From: Argyresthia goedartella
Lineage: Eukaryota; Arthropoda; Insecta; Lepidoptera; Argyresthiidae
DNA length: 64,000 nt
Direction: 5' to 3'
Assembly (NCBI GenBank): GCA_949825045.1
Contig: OX463832.1
Coordinates: 21,694,552-21,758,551, forward strand
Shown: positions 21,060 to 32,063 of the stretch, piece after piece
Layout: every line of letters starts with the position of its first letter
How positions within the stretch are numbered: position 1 is the stretch's first letter
The notes under the pieces: generated by a model
Database searches by the model: none
Told to the model about the DNA's origin: nothing
What the model saw: the letters and a program-made list of their open reading frames with translations, nothing else
Position numbers and translations under genes: made by a program

Positions 21060-24000
21060 GTTGACTTAAAATCTATATCCTCAGGCGTGGGTAATGGACA
21101 AAGCCTTGTTAGTGGTCTTCTCAAGCAGCCCCTCGCCGTCTGTAGATCTGCGACTCTTTAAATCCCATCGGATCCTGGAAACAGGTGGGTCCCTCTACCG
21201 AGACGCCAACAAAGGGGAGGTACATGATCTTCTTGAATGAGCACCAAATCGTTGAGCCTTAGTTTTTCAGTACTAGACTTCCATTTCGTCCTTTGCTGTA
21301 ATTCAGCTATGTATTCCTTCTGCCATCTTTGCCAGAAGTGCTGACGAAATTTTTCAATACGAACATATCGTTTAAGAGAAGATTATTTTCTGTCTTCCAG
21401 AGCAGGTGAAGGCAACGCATTCAGTGGTCTGCCTATTATGAAGTGCCCTGGGGAGAGGAAGAGAAGGTCGTTAGGAGAGGATGACAATGGACACAACGGA
21501 CGACTGTTTAGTATAGCCTCCACTAGCGCAAACAAGGTTGATATTTCCTCAAAGGCTATTCAAAAGGCTTCAAAGGCTGGCTATTGCCTATTATGCGTCT
21601 TAAATGGTGTTTTGCGGATTTTATACCGGCCTCGAAGATTCCCCCGAAGTGAGGAGCGGATGCAGGTGAGAAAGAGAATCTAATGCATTCTTGACTTGCA
21701 AAATGAGATAATGGTTCCGAACAAGACTTTACAAAATCACCTATCTCCTTCGCGGCGGCTACAAAGTTGCCGCCGTTATCACAGAATATTTCCGCTGGCT
21801 TCCCTCTCCGAGCAATGAATCGACGAAGTGTCATTTTGAAAGAATTTTTAGTTAAATCGCTTATGCCTCTAAATGAATGCACTTGTAACGCAAACATACG
21901 AACAAGCAGAGGTAAAATTTAATTAAACGGCTACCTCGTCCTATGCGATTTTGTATGTAAAACGGTCCTCCCATACTACAGACAAATAGGGATAGTTTGG
22001 AGTTATGTGCTGTGACGGCAGGTCACCCATCTTTGGTTTGAGAGTTTTAACACGTAAACGGCTACAACAAACACATTTATGTACTGTGCGTCGTGCTAAA
22101 TACCTACCGTTTACCGGCCATATATACTCGCGAACCGCAGCTAGCAGAAGCTATAGGGCCGCATGCATATTACGTAAGTGCTCTTAATCGAATATAAGTT
22201 TCGTTAAATGGTGAGATGAATGTAATAAAATCGGATGTTTTTTGTTTTATGTGTAATCCGAAGCACTTATACGTCCACCAACTCGAATCAAGCCTACATC
22301 GTCCATGAACGGAGACAACGACAATATTTTGGTTTTTTTCATCAATCATTCATCAACAGTAAGAAATCCTGTAAATTTATTATTTTTATAATATATTAAG
22401 ATTTATACGTAATTTAAAAAAATTACGTATAAATCTTTTTACGTACGCAAATGACCTTTGCACTTTTATTAATTTAGAGTAGTTTTCGAATTTTATTATG
22501 TTCTGTTCAACAAAGACTGTGTTTGATTTTAGTTCAGGTAAATTAATTTCTGTTTTCGCGTTTAACAGGGGCCAGTATGACTCACCTTGAGCTAAGAAAT
22601 CTGGTCCAGTCTACCATAAATCCATGGATACTAACTGGCTGGCATCCAGCCCCCTTGAAATCAAATCAGCTGGGTTAGATGCGGTGGGCACGTAACGCCA
22701 AGATGATTGAACAGTGAGTTCGTTAATCTCCTGTATTCGATTCGCCACAAACGTTTTTAGTTTACTTACATTGCTATTTATCCAAGAAAGTACTACGCTC
22801 GAGTCGCACCATTGCACTACCCGCGCAGGCGGAATGATTCCAGTACAGACCTACTTAGCCTAGCAGCGAGGAGCGCCGCGCACAGCTCAAGCCGCGGTAC
22901 TGTGGTCGCCTTCACGGGAGCCACCTTAGATTTAGAACAAAGTAATCTAACGGTAACCTCACCATTCTTACTGATGGAGCGCATGTAAATACTTGTTCCA
23001 TACGCTTTTAGGGATGCGTCGCTGAAAGAATGCATTTCAATCAGATTTGGCGAATCGTTCAAGACCCACCTAGGAATCTGAAAATCTTTGAGGAGCGACA
23101 TATTTTTAGAAAATCGTTCCCATTCTTCTTTTATGTCTAGAGCAACCGACTGATCCCAATCTAGATTATGTTTCCATAATTTTTGTAGCAAAATTTTAGG
23201 TTGAATAATACAAGGACTCAATAATCCCAAGAGATCGAAGATTTTAAATGAATTTGACATTATTATGCGCTTTGTAATTAAATCACTTTCAGATATATTT
23301 TTTAAAGTAAAATGTAAAGTATCACTAGCTGAAATCCATCCCAACCCCAAAGTGCTCGACGATTCATTAATAGTGAGATTTTCCTGATAATCTATATTGG
23401 AATCTTCAAAAAGATTAATAAAATTGCTTTTAAATTTTCTTAAATTAAAAAAACCTCTTTTTAACGCACATGAAATTTCAGTCTGTACATACCTTAACTG
23501 CTGCTCATCGTCAGAGCCCGTGATAAGGTCGTCGACGTAAAAGTGGTGTTTTATTATTGTTTTCTCCTAACTGCTTCAGACAGCGCGTGCTTTGATAACT
23601 CGCGCTGGCGGTTCCGTACGTTAACGTATTTAATCGCAGTGTTTTCATAGGCTCGAACTCACTCTCTCGCCACAACATCAGCTGCAAATCGCGGTCGCCC
23701 TCAGTGACCTGAACTTGCCGATACATTTTTTCTACATCGCCTGTCAAAAGTACTTATACTGACGGGCTCGAATAAGTATAGAAAAGAGTGAGTCTTGTAT
23801 GTTCGGTCTAACCATCATGATATCGTTTAGCGCATAACCTGATGACGACTGTTCCGAACCACTAAATACGACACGCAGCTTAGTTGATTCGCTATCTTGT
23901 TTCAGAACCGCGTGATGGCAAAGGAAGGAAGGAAACGGTTTAGTTACAACTGATTCAGACAAATGCCCTAGCCCAGCGTATTCTCTTATGAATTTTGAAT

Positions 24001-24480
24001 ATACTAATTTAAGATCGTGATTTCGTCTGAACCTTTTCTCAAGACTAAATAACCGTTTTTAGCTAGGCCGTAGGTATCACCTAGGCAGTCTGAGGCCTTA
24101 GTAAGGGCAATTTCACACAAAACCGACCATTGTCTAATCTCTGGGTATTTTGTAAAAAATGATTTTCGCAACTTTCTTCGGTTTCGCTCAATAATTGTTT
24201 ATTTGAAACTTCTTCTAGTTGCCAGAATTTTGACAACATTGTGTCTATTTCGTCTGACATGTTTTTCGTCATCGCGGCGTCATTACATTGTATTTGGCTA
24301 GAAACGTAAGTATTTAGCGAGTTGATCGGGCCGGATATTAACCATCCGATTTTGGAAGAGCGAAGTTTAGGAATTTCAGGACCTAGGTATTTTTGCTCAT
24401 TGCCTAAAATGTCCCAAAAAACATCGGCACCGATCAACACGTCTATAGACGCCGGTTGATGGAATGCCGGGTCGGCCATC
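21060..24480 (-). pseudogene. BEL/Pao pol (PR end, RT, RNase H, integrase), broken
   Basis: Blocks in order on the minus strand: protease C-terminus (DVLIGADVFWDIL, 24081-24479); RT fingers (LRVVFSGSEQSS..YALNDIMMVRPN, 23744-23962); RT palm (MTGDVEKMYRQVQV, 23747); catalytic Y-V-D-D at 23529-23540; RNase H (MHSFSDASLKAYGTSIYMRS and WCDSSVVLSWI, 22611-23350); integrase (ARRGKPAEIFCDNGGNFV and APHFGGIFEAGIKSAKHHL, 21556-21897) and its C-terminus (QHFWQRWQKEY, about 21310-21360). The zinc-binding part of the integrase is spread over frames at 21900-22190. The stretch 22190-22560 does not look like pol. Catalytic residues mostly survive; the frame does not. Confidence 0.9.
22398..22437. repeat. 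Perfect 18-bp hairpin inside the BEL element
   Basis: AAGATTTATACGTAATTT (22398-22415) is mirrored exactly at 22420-22437 with a 4-nt A loop. It lies in the 22190-22560 stretch that interrupts pol, between RNase H and integrase. Confidence 0.9.
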
Positions 24481-24720
24481 TGTATATTGTCAGGTATGTT
24501 GAGATTTTATATGTTTATCGGAGCTCGGGGTAAATCGCTCGTTAACTCAATTAGCACAAAACATGATAGTAAAATATCGAATGTTTAATGGAGTGACTTT
24601 AAATGAACATCACTTTTTTCGACTATTCTATCTGACCAATTATTGCCAATCCCAATTACCTTTAGCGCGTCTACGGGACATGAATCGAGTAATGAAATTA
24701 GATAACCTTTGTTGTAGCCT

Positions 24721-26137
24721 TTAAGTTATGAAAGTGGATTGGCTCCCGCAATCTAGAAGCGCGCGAACCTTCTCCGTTTGTTTTGTTTTAGGGTTCACTA
24801 CATCAATTAAAGCAGTGGACAAAAGAACTCCAGTGCTATTTTGTTTCGACATGTTGACAAGTGTGTCATCGTGCATGACATATTCCGCGGAGGTTTGGTT
24901 TACCAATAACTGCCCCGGGCTATGCAACAATGAGTTGTGCCTTTTGTTACAAATACGACAGGGACCCAGGCGACACTCTCGCTCTGGGTGTCCCTGTTTT
25001 AGACAATTATGACATAACTTGTATAAATTAACATCATGAAGACGTTCTTTAAGATTTTTAGCCTTGCATATGAAACAATCATAAATTCTGTGATTTTTTC
25101 CGCAAATCACGCAAATGTATGTTGAACCTTGATTTCCATTATTTATGGCAAATGATTTTATTTGGTTTGATTTTTCTTGTTTATATTTGTTTGTATTATA
25201 GTTATTGTTGTTATTATTGTATCGATTATTATTGTTTGAGTTGTAATTAGGGTTATTATTATTAGATTGTACTGGACTGCGCGACGATGATGGTGTATTT
25301 TTTGTGTTTTGATTATTATTTGTTTTATTTCGGTTAAGTGATTCCAAAACGTCTGCGCGATCTGATAGTAGCTTAAAGAAATTATCTAATGTAGGGTAAT
25401 AATAAATCGATACTCCTCCCATTTAGTAAGATTTTGAGTGTCCAATCAGACGACGAAGCGTTCAAATGATAATTAGTCAACAATCTTTTGTTATTATAGC
25501 GGTCGCAAATTAACTTCCAGGGTTCCTCATACGTATCAGAGGATATTGCTAGATTGGAAATAATTCTCGCAGCCTCCCTCTCCAAATAAGAGACCAAATA
25601 GTGATACTTTTGAATGGGGGCAATTTTGTTATTGTCATTGATCAAACTTTTGTACGTATCGTGGAAGTCTAACCAGCGGAAATACGCTCCATTATATATA
25701 TTATATATATACGCTCCATATTCCTCAATATGTATTTGAGGAAATTTTACACCTGCCTCCTTGTCGTGAGAACAATGAGTACCATGATTTCCCTGTTGAT
25801 GCTCTTTTTCTATCCTCAAATGTTTTTCAATCAATATTTTGGCAGTAGCAATATTACTAAGGAAATCATCTTCAACTCTCTCACGTTCTGCCAACTCAAT
25901 ATCTAATTTCTTGTAATTCAAAACCTCTATCTCTTCCTGCAAGTTATCAAAACGAATCGATAATGCTTCAACTTTTTGTAGTTTTAGTTGTAATTCAGTT
26001 AATTCAATAGATGTTAGTTCTTCTTTTTGTACTCGGCTACCTACATAATTGCGAAATTTCGTGATTTGACCTTTTATTGAGCTACGCTTTCTGTGTAGCT
26101 CATCTAATGCTGAGGCATTACTTTCATTCGTATTCAT
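24721..26137 (-). pseudogene. BEL/Pao Gag with zinc knuckles and protease start
   Basis: The ATG at 26137 starts a 251-codon frame. Its N-terminal coiled coil (about residues 30-100) and the following region fit the DUF1759-type Gag of BEL/Pao (YFRWLDFHDTYKSLI, KYHYLVSYLEREAARII). A frameshift near 25420-25440 leads to the second frame. This holds a long Asn-rich linker and three cysteine clusters (CVICGKNH.., CHNCLKQGHPEREC and CRICNKRH), followed by the protease motif ALLDCGSQSTFIT at its end. The stop at 24721 interrupts the protease. Confidence 0.88.
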
Positions 26138-26798
26138 TTTAGAAAAAGGCTTGATAAAAGTAATGAAATTAGAATCTCACGCTCCTCAAAACGGCGAATC
26201 GCTAGGCGCCCCGCTCAACAGCCAGTTGCGGCCGTAGGTACCGCGCGAACAATAGGCTGCCTAGGTATCAGCTTATACCGAAGTTCACACTCTTGCACCT
26301 GTAACGCGTCGACAAACACCGTATACGAAAAGAATTTACTTTTAGTAATGCAAATTAAGTTGATTGAACCAAAATTTAACTGCAAAATTAACCGTTACTG
26401 ATTACTTAATGACCTTGTCCACTGCAAAATTCGGTAAAAATTCTGCTCAAATCATGACTTTATACAAGTAGGTGGATAAACAATTTTGCTTAAAAATAAT
26501 AATAACAACGCTTATTAATCGCAAATAAGGCTATTTAGATAGGAATTTGTTAGTAGGTTGTAGGTAGGGAAGAACTAAGGAAGGGCACTTATCTGTATAT
26601 CGGACTGCCGAATTTCGGTGTAAATCTTTCGCTGATCCACTGTCCCGCTTCAAAATCCCACTTCCTGCTTGTGGGCTTCTAGCTGAAGTCCTGATATACG
26701 CCTTCTGGATCCTCGTCCAACTTTAAAAGGCTCCAATCTTCTTCACCAACCTCGGGCACAGGAATTTTGATCTTCTTAATTTGAATGGGCCACCATAA

Positions 26799-27047
26799 TG
26801 TTTTAGCATTTAAAACATGGGGAGCTTAATTATGATGAAATCAAACTCCAACGTTTGCAATTTAGCACAATTTACTTGAGGTAATGATTTACAATAGCTT
26901 ACATGCAGAGCTGTGCATGACTGCTGAATGAGTACTGGCGTGAATGAATCGACCTAATTCTAATCGGTTTGAAAAGCGCCATAATGAAAAATAATAGCAA
27001 TAAGCAAACCTCATCTATCATCATAATCGCAGGCGCTGGCCTGTACA
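26799..27047 (-). repeat. BEL/Pao 5' LTR
   Basis: 249 bp. It differs from the left LTR by a handful of substitutions and a small indel around the AAGCG(TTT/CCA)TAATG and AAGCAAA(TTGGCC/CC)TCA steps. Transcription of the element would start here on the minus strand. Confidence 0.92.
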
Positions 27048-27052
27048 GATGG

Positions 27053-27329
27053 GGCTAGGTGGTCATGGCATGGTTGGCATGGTCGCAAGTCAAGCAATTA
27101 AAGATCATTTTACAAGAAGCTAATTCACTAAAAGCCAGAGGAACACAACGCCCCAGGCGCTGTACCCCACGGGCTATTCAGACGATGAGTTTTCAATGTG
27201 ACCGCTGGAAAACCCCGTGTGGTACAACGCAGCGTCGCGCTGTAGCGCTCTGGCTTTTCAAGCGGTTCGAAATTCTGAAAGCCCTTGGGGCACAGCGCGG
27301 CCCACGGGCTTTTCAGAAGATGCTTCCTG
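27053..27329. other. No gene recognised; GC-richer stretch
   Basis: Two imperfect copies of a module (GCCCCAGGCGCTGTACCCCA... and GCCCCTTGGGGCACAGCGCGG..., each followed by ACGGGCT(A/T)TTCAGA(C/A)GATG) form a diverged direct repeat. I cannot assign the element. Confidence 0.4.
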
Positions 27330-29305
27330 GTCGGGAGCATGAATATCAGAAATGTTGTCTCAGAGCCGACACATTTTACATCCCATAGTGCTACACTTCT
27401 TGACTTGATGTGCACTGATGCGTCCGTGTCTTGCGTCTCATTACTGAACATTCCTCACCAGGGCCATGTAATGGTTATGGCAACTTTGAAGATCAAAAAG
27501 GAAAAAATAAAACCGCGTTATAGTGTGAACAGACCTATACGAAAAATAAACTTGGAACATTTTAATTCTGATCTAAATTTGATCGACTGGGAAGATGTTT
27601 TGTTGTACCTACTCATCTGTTGATGATATGGTAGAACGTTTTGGGAAGCACCTTTTAGAGCTATATGACAAACATGCCCCGTTAACCAAGACTATGATTA
27701 GGGGCAAACCGACACCTTGGCTTACAAGTAATATACTTCTGATGATGCGGCTACGTGATCAGGCGCATGCTTGTTCACGCATATCAAAAACTGAACAGGA
27801 TAGAGAGCAGTATAAGTCTGTAAAGCATTTTGTTAATGTGGCATTGTATGGTGAGAAGAAAGCTTATTTTGAGCAGCACATCAACAAGCACATTCATAAT
27901 TCTAAAAAAATATGGAAAACCTTAAATCATACAATTTTACCAAATTTTAAAAATAATCGTGGTTTACCTGAACATTTCAATGATTCTGATCAAATTAATT
28001 CAAACTTTTTAAAAGTTCCTGGCGCTGGTGCGGTTTCTATTTCACGTCGAACCTATTTTGAATTTAATCGATACAGTCAGGCTGAGTTTTTATTATACCA
28101 GGTAGATGAGAGCTGTGTAGCCAAAACAATCCTTGCCATAAGTTCACATGCTAGAGGAGCTGATGGAATAACCGAAGTTATGATTTTACTAACCCTGCCT
28201 CGTACTCTTGAAGTCATAACTGCTATTGTAAATAGGTCTATAGCCTCTTCAATTTTTCCATTCCAATGGAAGACTGCAAATGTCCGTCCTATAAACTCCT
28301 ATACCGAAAATTGACAACCCTGTAAATGTAAGTGACCTACGTGGAATAATTATCTTACCGTATCCATCTAAAATTTTGGAAAAAGTGATATATAACCAGG
28401 TCTCAAAGTACTGTGAGAGTAATAACATCCTGCCTCAGCGCCAGTCGTCGGCCCTGTTAGATGTGGTGGATAATATCCTGTCTTTTCAGGACCAGGGCAG
28501 GGGAACCATACTCGCTCTCCTAGATTTTTCCAGGGCTTACGATGCTTTTACGATGCTTAAAACTGGCTTTCTATGGCTTCGATGTTCCTACCATAAAATG
28601 GTTTAGTAGCTACCTTAGCAATCGCTGTCAACGGGTAGTGCTGGATAATACAGACGGATCTCAAATGCAGTCATAGCTAGCTACCCTTAATAGAGGAGTC
28701 CCACAAGGATCCATACTTGGACCCCTTCTGTTTATAATATATAGTGCAGACATAACTCGAAGTATCTAATTAACAGTAGTTATCACTTGTTTGCCGATGA
28801 TCTTCAAATTTAAATATCAGTTGACAATGATCCCCGTATGGGAGTGGAGGCTCTGGATGAAGATCTGGGCCGCATATCGCAATGGGCGTCTTCTAACACT
28901 CTAGTCCTTAACCCAAATAAATCGAAGTGTATGATATTGGGCTCAAAAAATCAAATAGAGGCAATAGCTGTGCATGATCCGAAGGTCCTGGTAAATGGGG
29001 TCGCCATTACACGGGTCCGGGAAGCACGAAACCTGGGTCTTCTTATGGATAACAAACTTCGTTTTGAGGGACCTTCTTACAACCTCAAGGACATATTGAG
29101 GTTGTAAGGAATTGCTTCTATAGGCTTAAAGTTTTGTATATAATCCGTTACCTTCTTAGCGTTGACCTGCGAATACAGTTAAGTGAAGCCTTAGTACTAT
29201 CCAAGCTTAACTATTGTATTACAGTGTATGGAGCGTGTCTTTTGAGAAAACACAAAAACTCATACAAAGAGTACAAAATGCCTGTGCCAGGTTCTGTTTA
29301 TTATT
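27330..29305 (+). pseudogene. LINE J, 5' part: EN end and RT, decayed
   Basis: The frame at 27330-27600 fits the end of an APE-type endonuclease (SHSATLLDLMCTD). It is followed by the linker (DKHAPLTKTMIRGKPTPWLT). The RT shows GADGITEVMI, FPFQWKTANVRP, ILPSKILEKVIYNQ-like blocks, LLDFSRAYDAF, GVPQGSILGPLLF, the catalytic F-A-D-D at about 28791-28802, LNPNKSKCMILGS and RVQNACARFC. At least five frameshifts or stops are present. At about 29305 the element is interrupted by LINE D copy 2, and its C-terminus resumes at 34430. Confidence 0.82.
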
Positions 29306-29732
29306 TATAACCTGTATTGAACTTGAACAACTTATTGTAATGAGCGTATACAGACCACCAGATTCATCCTTTGATTTATTCGAAAAGAAAATGGATGAAG
29401 TGTTGATTAAAATCAGCGATAAAAAAAATATATAATTTGTGGTGATTTTAATGTTAATCTGTTAGAGGATAATAATATTTGTACTAGATTAAAATCTTTA
29501 TTTTTATGTCACAACATGAACTATCTGTTTTTGGAGCCTACTAGAATTACTGCAACATCTGCTACCTGCATTGACAATATATTTACTAACATTACGCCCA
29601 TTTTCAAATCGGTTATCAATAAATTAACCTCTGATCACTCTGGTCAGATAGGTATATTCAATATTAAAATAAAAAAGGACCAAAAAGAGGATATTACATG
29701 TGTGCCCGTTAGTGACACTCGGCTTGAACACT
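29306..29732 (+). pseudogene. LINE D copy 2, 5' part: endonuclease C-terminal half
   Basis: The frame shows VMSVYRPPDSSFDLFEKK, GDFNVNLLED (broken by a short frameshift near 29430), PTRITATSATCIDNIFTN and SDHSGQ. These are the final conserved blocks of an APE-type endonuclease, including the catalytic Asp and His of S-D-H. The upstream half is missing, so the insertion is 5'-truncated. The frame stops where the LTR element begins at 29733 and continues after 32063. Confidence 0.85.
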
Positions 29733-30143
29733 TGTAGTGTTATGCTACTTACGTGCTATTTTCTTGAATTTCTTAAAAATTCCAAGGCTGCAGCTGCTTT
29801 CGAGAAACTTAAAGAAGCTTTGGTAACTGCTCCTGTCCTTGCTTGCCCTATTACGCTGGATGCTTGCTGAGCTGTACAGTCTGATATTTGGTATCACCTT
29901 TATTTTCATAGGACCCTGTAACGTTTTAAACCATAAGAACACATTAACAAATCATTTTCGCTTTGTATTTTTACACTATCAGCACTTCTAAATCGATAGC
30001 GAAGGGGTTTACCTTTGGTGACCTTGTATTTGGCTTTCTCCGAAACTCTGCAATCTCGGGCTTCGTGCGCGCTGGTGCGCTACCTTTTTATATTCATTGT
30101 TACTTCATTTACTTCATGGTTTTTTTGTTGTTTTCCGTATTAC
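29733..30143 (+). repeat. Partial 5' LTR (first 411 bp)
   Basis: Only about four substitutions separate this from 30835-31245. It stops after TTCCGTATTAC and lacks the promoter, R and U5. On the plus strand it encodes a short piece (AAFEKLKEALVTAPVLACP) of Ty3/Gypsy RT/RNase H. Confidence 0.88.
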
Positions 30144-30834
30144 TTCACTTCACTTCTATAACACTTGTTAGGCCTACATTTAACTTACATTACTTCACTT
30201 CACTTCACTTCACTTCACTTCTATAATACTTGACTCTACACTTAACTATAACAATGACTCCACCTTCAACTGCAAATGACTCTCCATCACTTGACCTTCC
30301 TGCTGATCCGACTGTCATTGAACCTCCTCTTGTTTCTCAAACTTCTGTCCTGAAGGTGATACGAATCTTTATATAAAATTTTTGCATTTAAGTAGCATAA
30401 ATTTTCTTAACTTCTATTAACTGTTAATTTGTATATATGTATATTCTTCATTTCAGATACATCTCGTTAGCGATGTGGCTGATTTCTGGCTTCGAGCTCT
30501 ACCGCTCTGGCCGTTTTAATCTTAAGGCAAAGCGACTAAAGCTACCTTAGGATTAATTTGTTTCTCTTTACCTCTACTTAATTTTTTTTCCACGCAGGAG
30601 CGGATGACATCTCCTTAAGTAAGCCTGAATGTCGTTTTGAAAACACACTTTTAGAGTGGTAGTCATTGAATGTGAACTCCACCCTTACCTGAATGAAGAT
30701 GATGAATGTAAGAGATGGTATATCTGATTTTGCCTGGTGATGTCTGTTTCTGCAAAGCTGTGTTTTTCTGGTTTATTTTTGTACATTTCAAAATTTTTGC
30801 TGAGTCAAAAAAATTTCCAGGGTCGGGGGGAAAA
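30144..30834 (+). other. Internal region of the LTR remnant
   Basis: It starts with CTTCA repeats (30144-30230). A 35-codon frame at 30253-30357 starts MTPPSTANDSPSLDLPADP and runs into a sequence resembling a splice donor (AAGGTGATAC), with a CTTCATTTCAG acceptor-like sequence about 100 bp later. Gag start is one guess. No domain is recognised. Confidence 0.35.
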
Positions 30835-32063
30835 TGTAGTGTTATGCTACTTATGTGCTATTTTCTTGAATGTCTTAAAAATTCCAAGGCTGCAGCTGCT
30901 TTCGAGAAACTTAAAGAAGCTTTGGTAACTGCTCCTGTCCTTGCTTGCCCTATTACGCTGGATGCTTGCTGAGCTGTACAGTCTGATATTTGGTATCACC
31001 TTTATTTTCATAGGACCATGTAACGTTTTAAACCATAAGAACACATTAACAAATCATTTTCGCTTTGTATTTTTACACTATCAGCACTTCTAAATCGATA
31101 GCGAAGGGGTTTACCTTTGGTGACCTTGTATTTGGCTTTCTCCGAAATTCTGCAATCTCGGGCTTCGTGCGCGCTGGTGCGCTACCTTTTTATATTCATT
31201 GTTACTTCATTTACTTCATGGTTTTTTTGTTGTTTTCCGTATTACGAGCCTGAAACCAAACTTTGACATTTGTTGACGTCTTTGTTTATCTGGTTGTCAT
31301 GGCAATGTCCATTCAAACTCGTTAGCGGTCTGATATGTTTGCTTCAATACTTTTACAAAAATACTTTTTCTCTCTTGGCCACTCACAAAATTTACGTTTA
31401 ATTTAAATAATTTTTAGAACTCTCCAAAAAGGGTATAAAAGCGGAACATTTCTGAAATTCTGGAGTCTCACGTCAGCTTCTGAACTAGAAGTACCACCTA
31501 AAGGCCTTATCCCGGGGTCGCACTACCCCGGGATCCTGCAAGCCGTTCCTTCAAACATGATCCTGCGAGTCGTTCCTTCAAACACGATCCTGCAAGCCAT
31601 TCCTTCAAACACGATCCTGCGAGCCGTTCCTTCAAACACGATCCTGCGAGCCGTTCCTTCAAACACGATCCTGCGAGCCGTTCCTTCAAACACGATCCTG
31701 CGAGCCGTTCCTACAAACGGGATCCTGCGAGCCGATCCTACAACGGGATCCTGCGAGCTGTAACTACAAGTACGCCCGCTACCGTTCCTACAACGACGAT
31801 ATCAACAACATCTACAACAACAAATACACCTGCATCCTGGTCATTAACCCCACCGGTCTGCTACTCTCCGTGCCCTCCGCTTCCTTTTTTTTACTTAACC
31901 TGTGTTTTATAAAAAACCTGTTCTCATCTCATTCATTCTCATCTTCGTATCATTTTTTTATCGTCTTCACTGTAAATAACTAATAAACTGTTACTACTAA
32001 ATTTTATCCTGGTTGTTTTCTGTTAGTTTCTGGTAGGTTCTTGTCGTCACACGACACACTACA
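30835..32063 (+). repeat. Full 3' LTR with TATA box and 27-bp minisatellite
   Basis: A 1229-bp LTR. U3 contains the 411-bp block with the pol fragment. A TATAAAA box lies at 31434-31440. A CG-rich hairpin (CCCGGGGT...ACCCCGGG, 31510-31532) and the minisatellite (31533-31769) follow. AATAAA-type sequence (TAATAAAC, about 31981) marks the poly(A) region, and the LTR ends CACTACA at 32063. Confidence 0.8.
31533..31769 (+). repeat. 27-bp minisatellite, ~8.6 units
   Basis: The unit ATCCTGCGAGCCGTTCCTTC plus AAACACG is repeated with scattered substitutions; the last units have CTACAA in place of CTTCAA. It probably lies in the transcribed R region of the LTR. Confidence 0.92.

Larger units (their letters stand above)
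20646..27047 (-). mobile_element. BEL/Pao LTR retrotransposon, full length
   Basis: Two direct repeats (20646-20898 and 26799-27047) start with TGTTTTAGCATTTAAAACAT and end with ACA. The bases GATGG flank the element on both sides (20641-20645 and 27048-27052), a 5-bp target duplication as is usual for BEL/Pao. Between the LTRs, on the minus strand, lie Gag (DUF1759-like and zinc knuckles), protease, RT, RNase H and integrase. Next to the right LTR, a TGGTGGCCC sequence on the minus strand fits a primer-binding site. Many stops and frameshifts mean the copy is dead. Confidence 0.93.
29733..32063 (+). mobile_element. LTR retrotransposon remnant inside LINE D copy 2
   Basis: The element starts with TGTAGTGT and ends with ACACTACA, giving 8-bp inverted LTR ends of the TG...CA type. 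It contains a partial 5' LTR (29733-30143), about 690 bp of internal sequence and a full 3' LTR (30835-32063). The internal part keeps a purine-rich tract (GGGTCGGGGGGAAAA) directly before the 3' LTR. No primer-binding site and no pol domains are visible. No target duplication is seen, as expected if the 5' side was deleted or recombined. Superfamily unknown. Confidence 0.78.

Noticed and set aside
29745..31044. Two almost identical 65-codon minus frames (29745-29942, 30847-31044)
   Set aside because: They are opposite the pol fragment in the duplicated LTR part and exist twice only because the LTR part exists twice.
31507..31763. Repetitive protein frames over the 27-bp minisatellite on both strands
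   Set aside because: 27 is a multiple of three, so any stop-free unit gives an open frame; no other evidence.
31533..31769. CRISPR-like array
   Set aside because: Units are adjacent with no spacers, in an insect genome and inside an LTR; it is a minisatellite.
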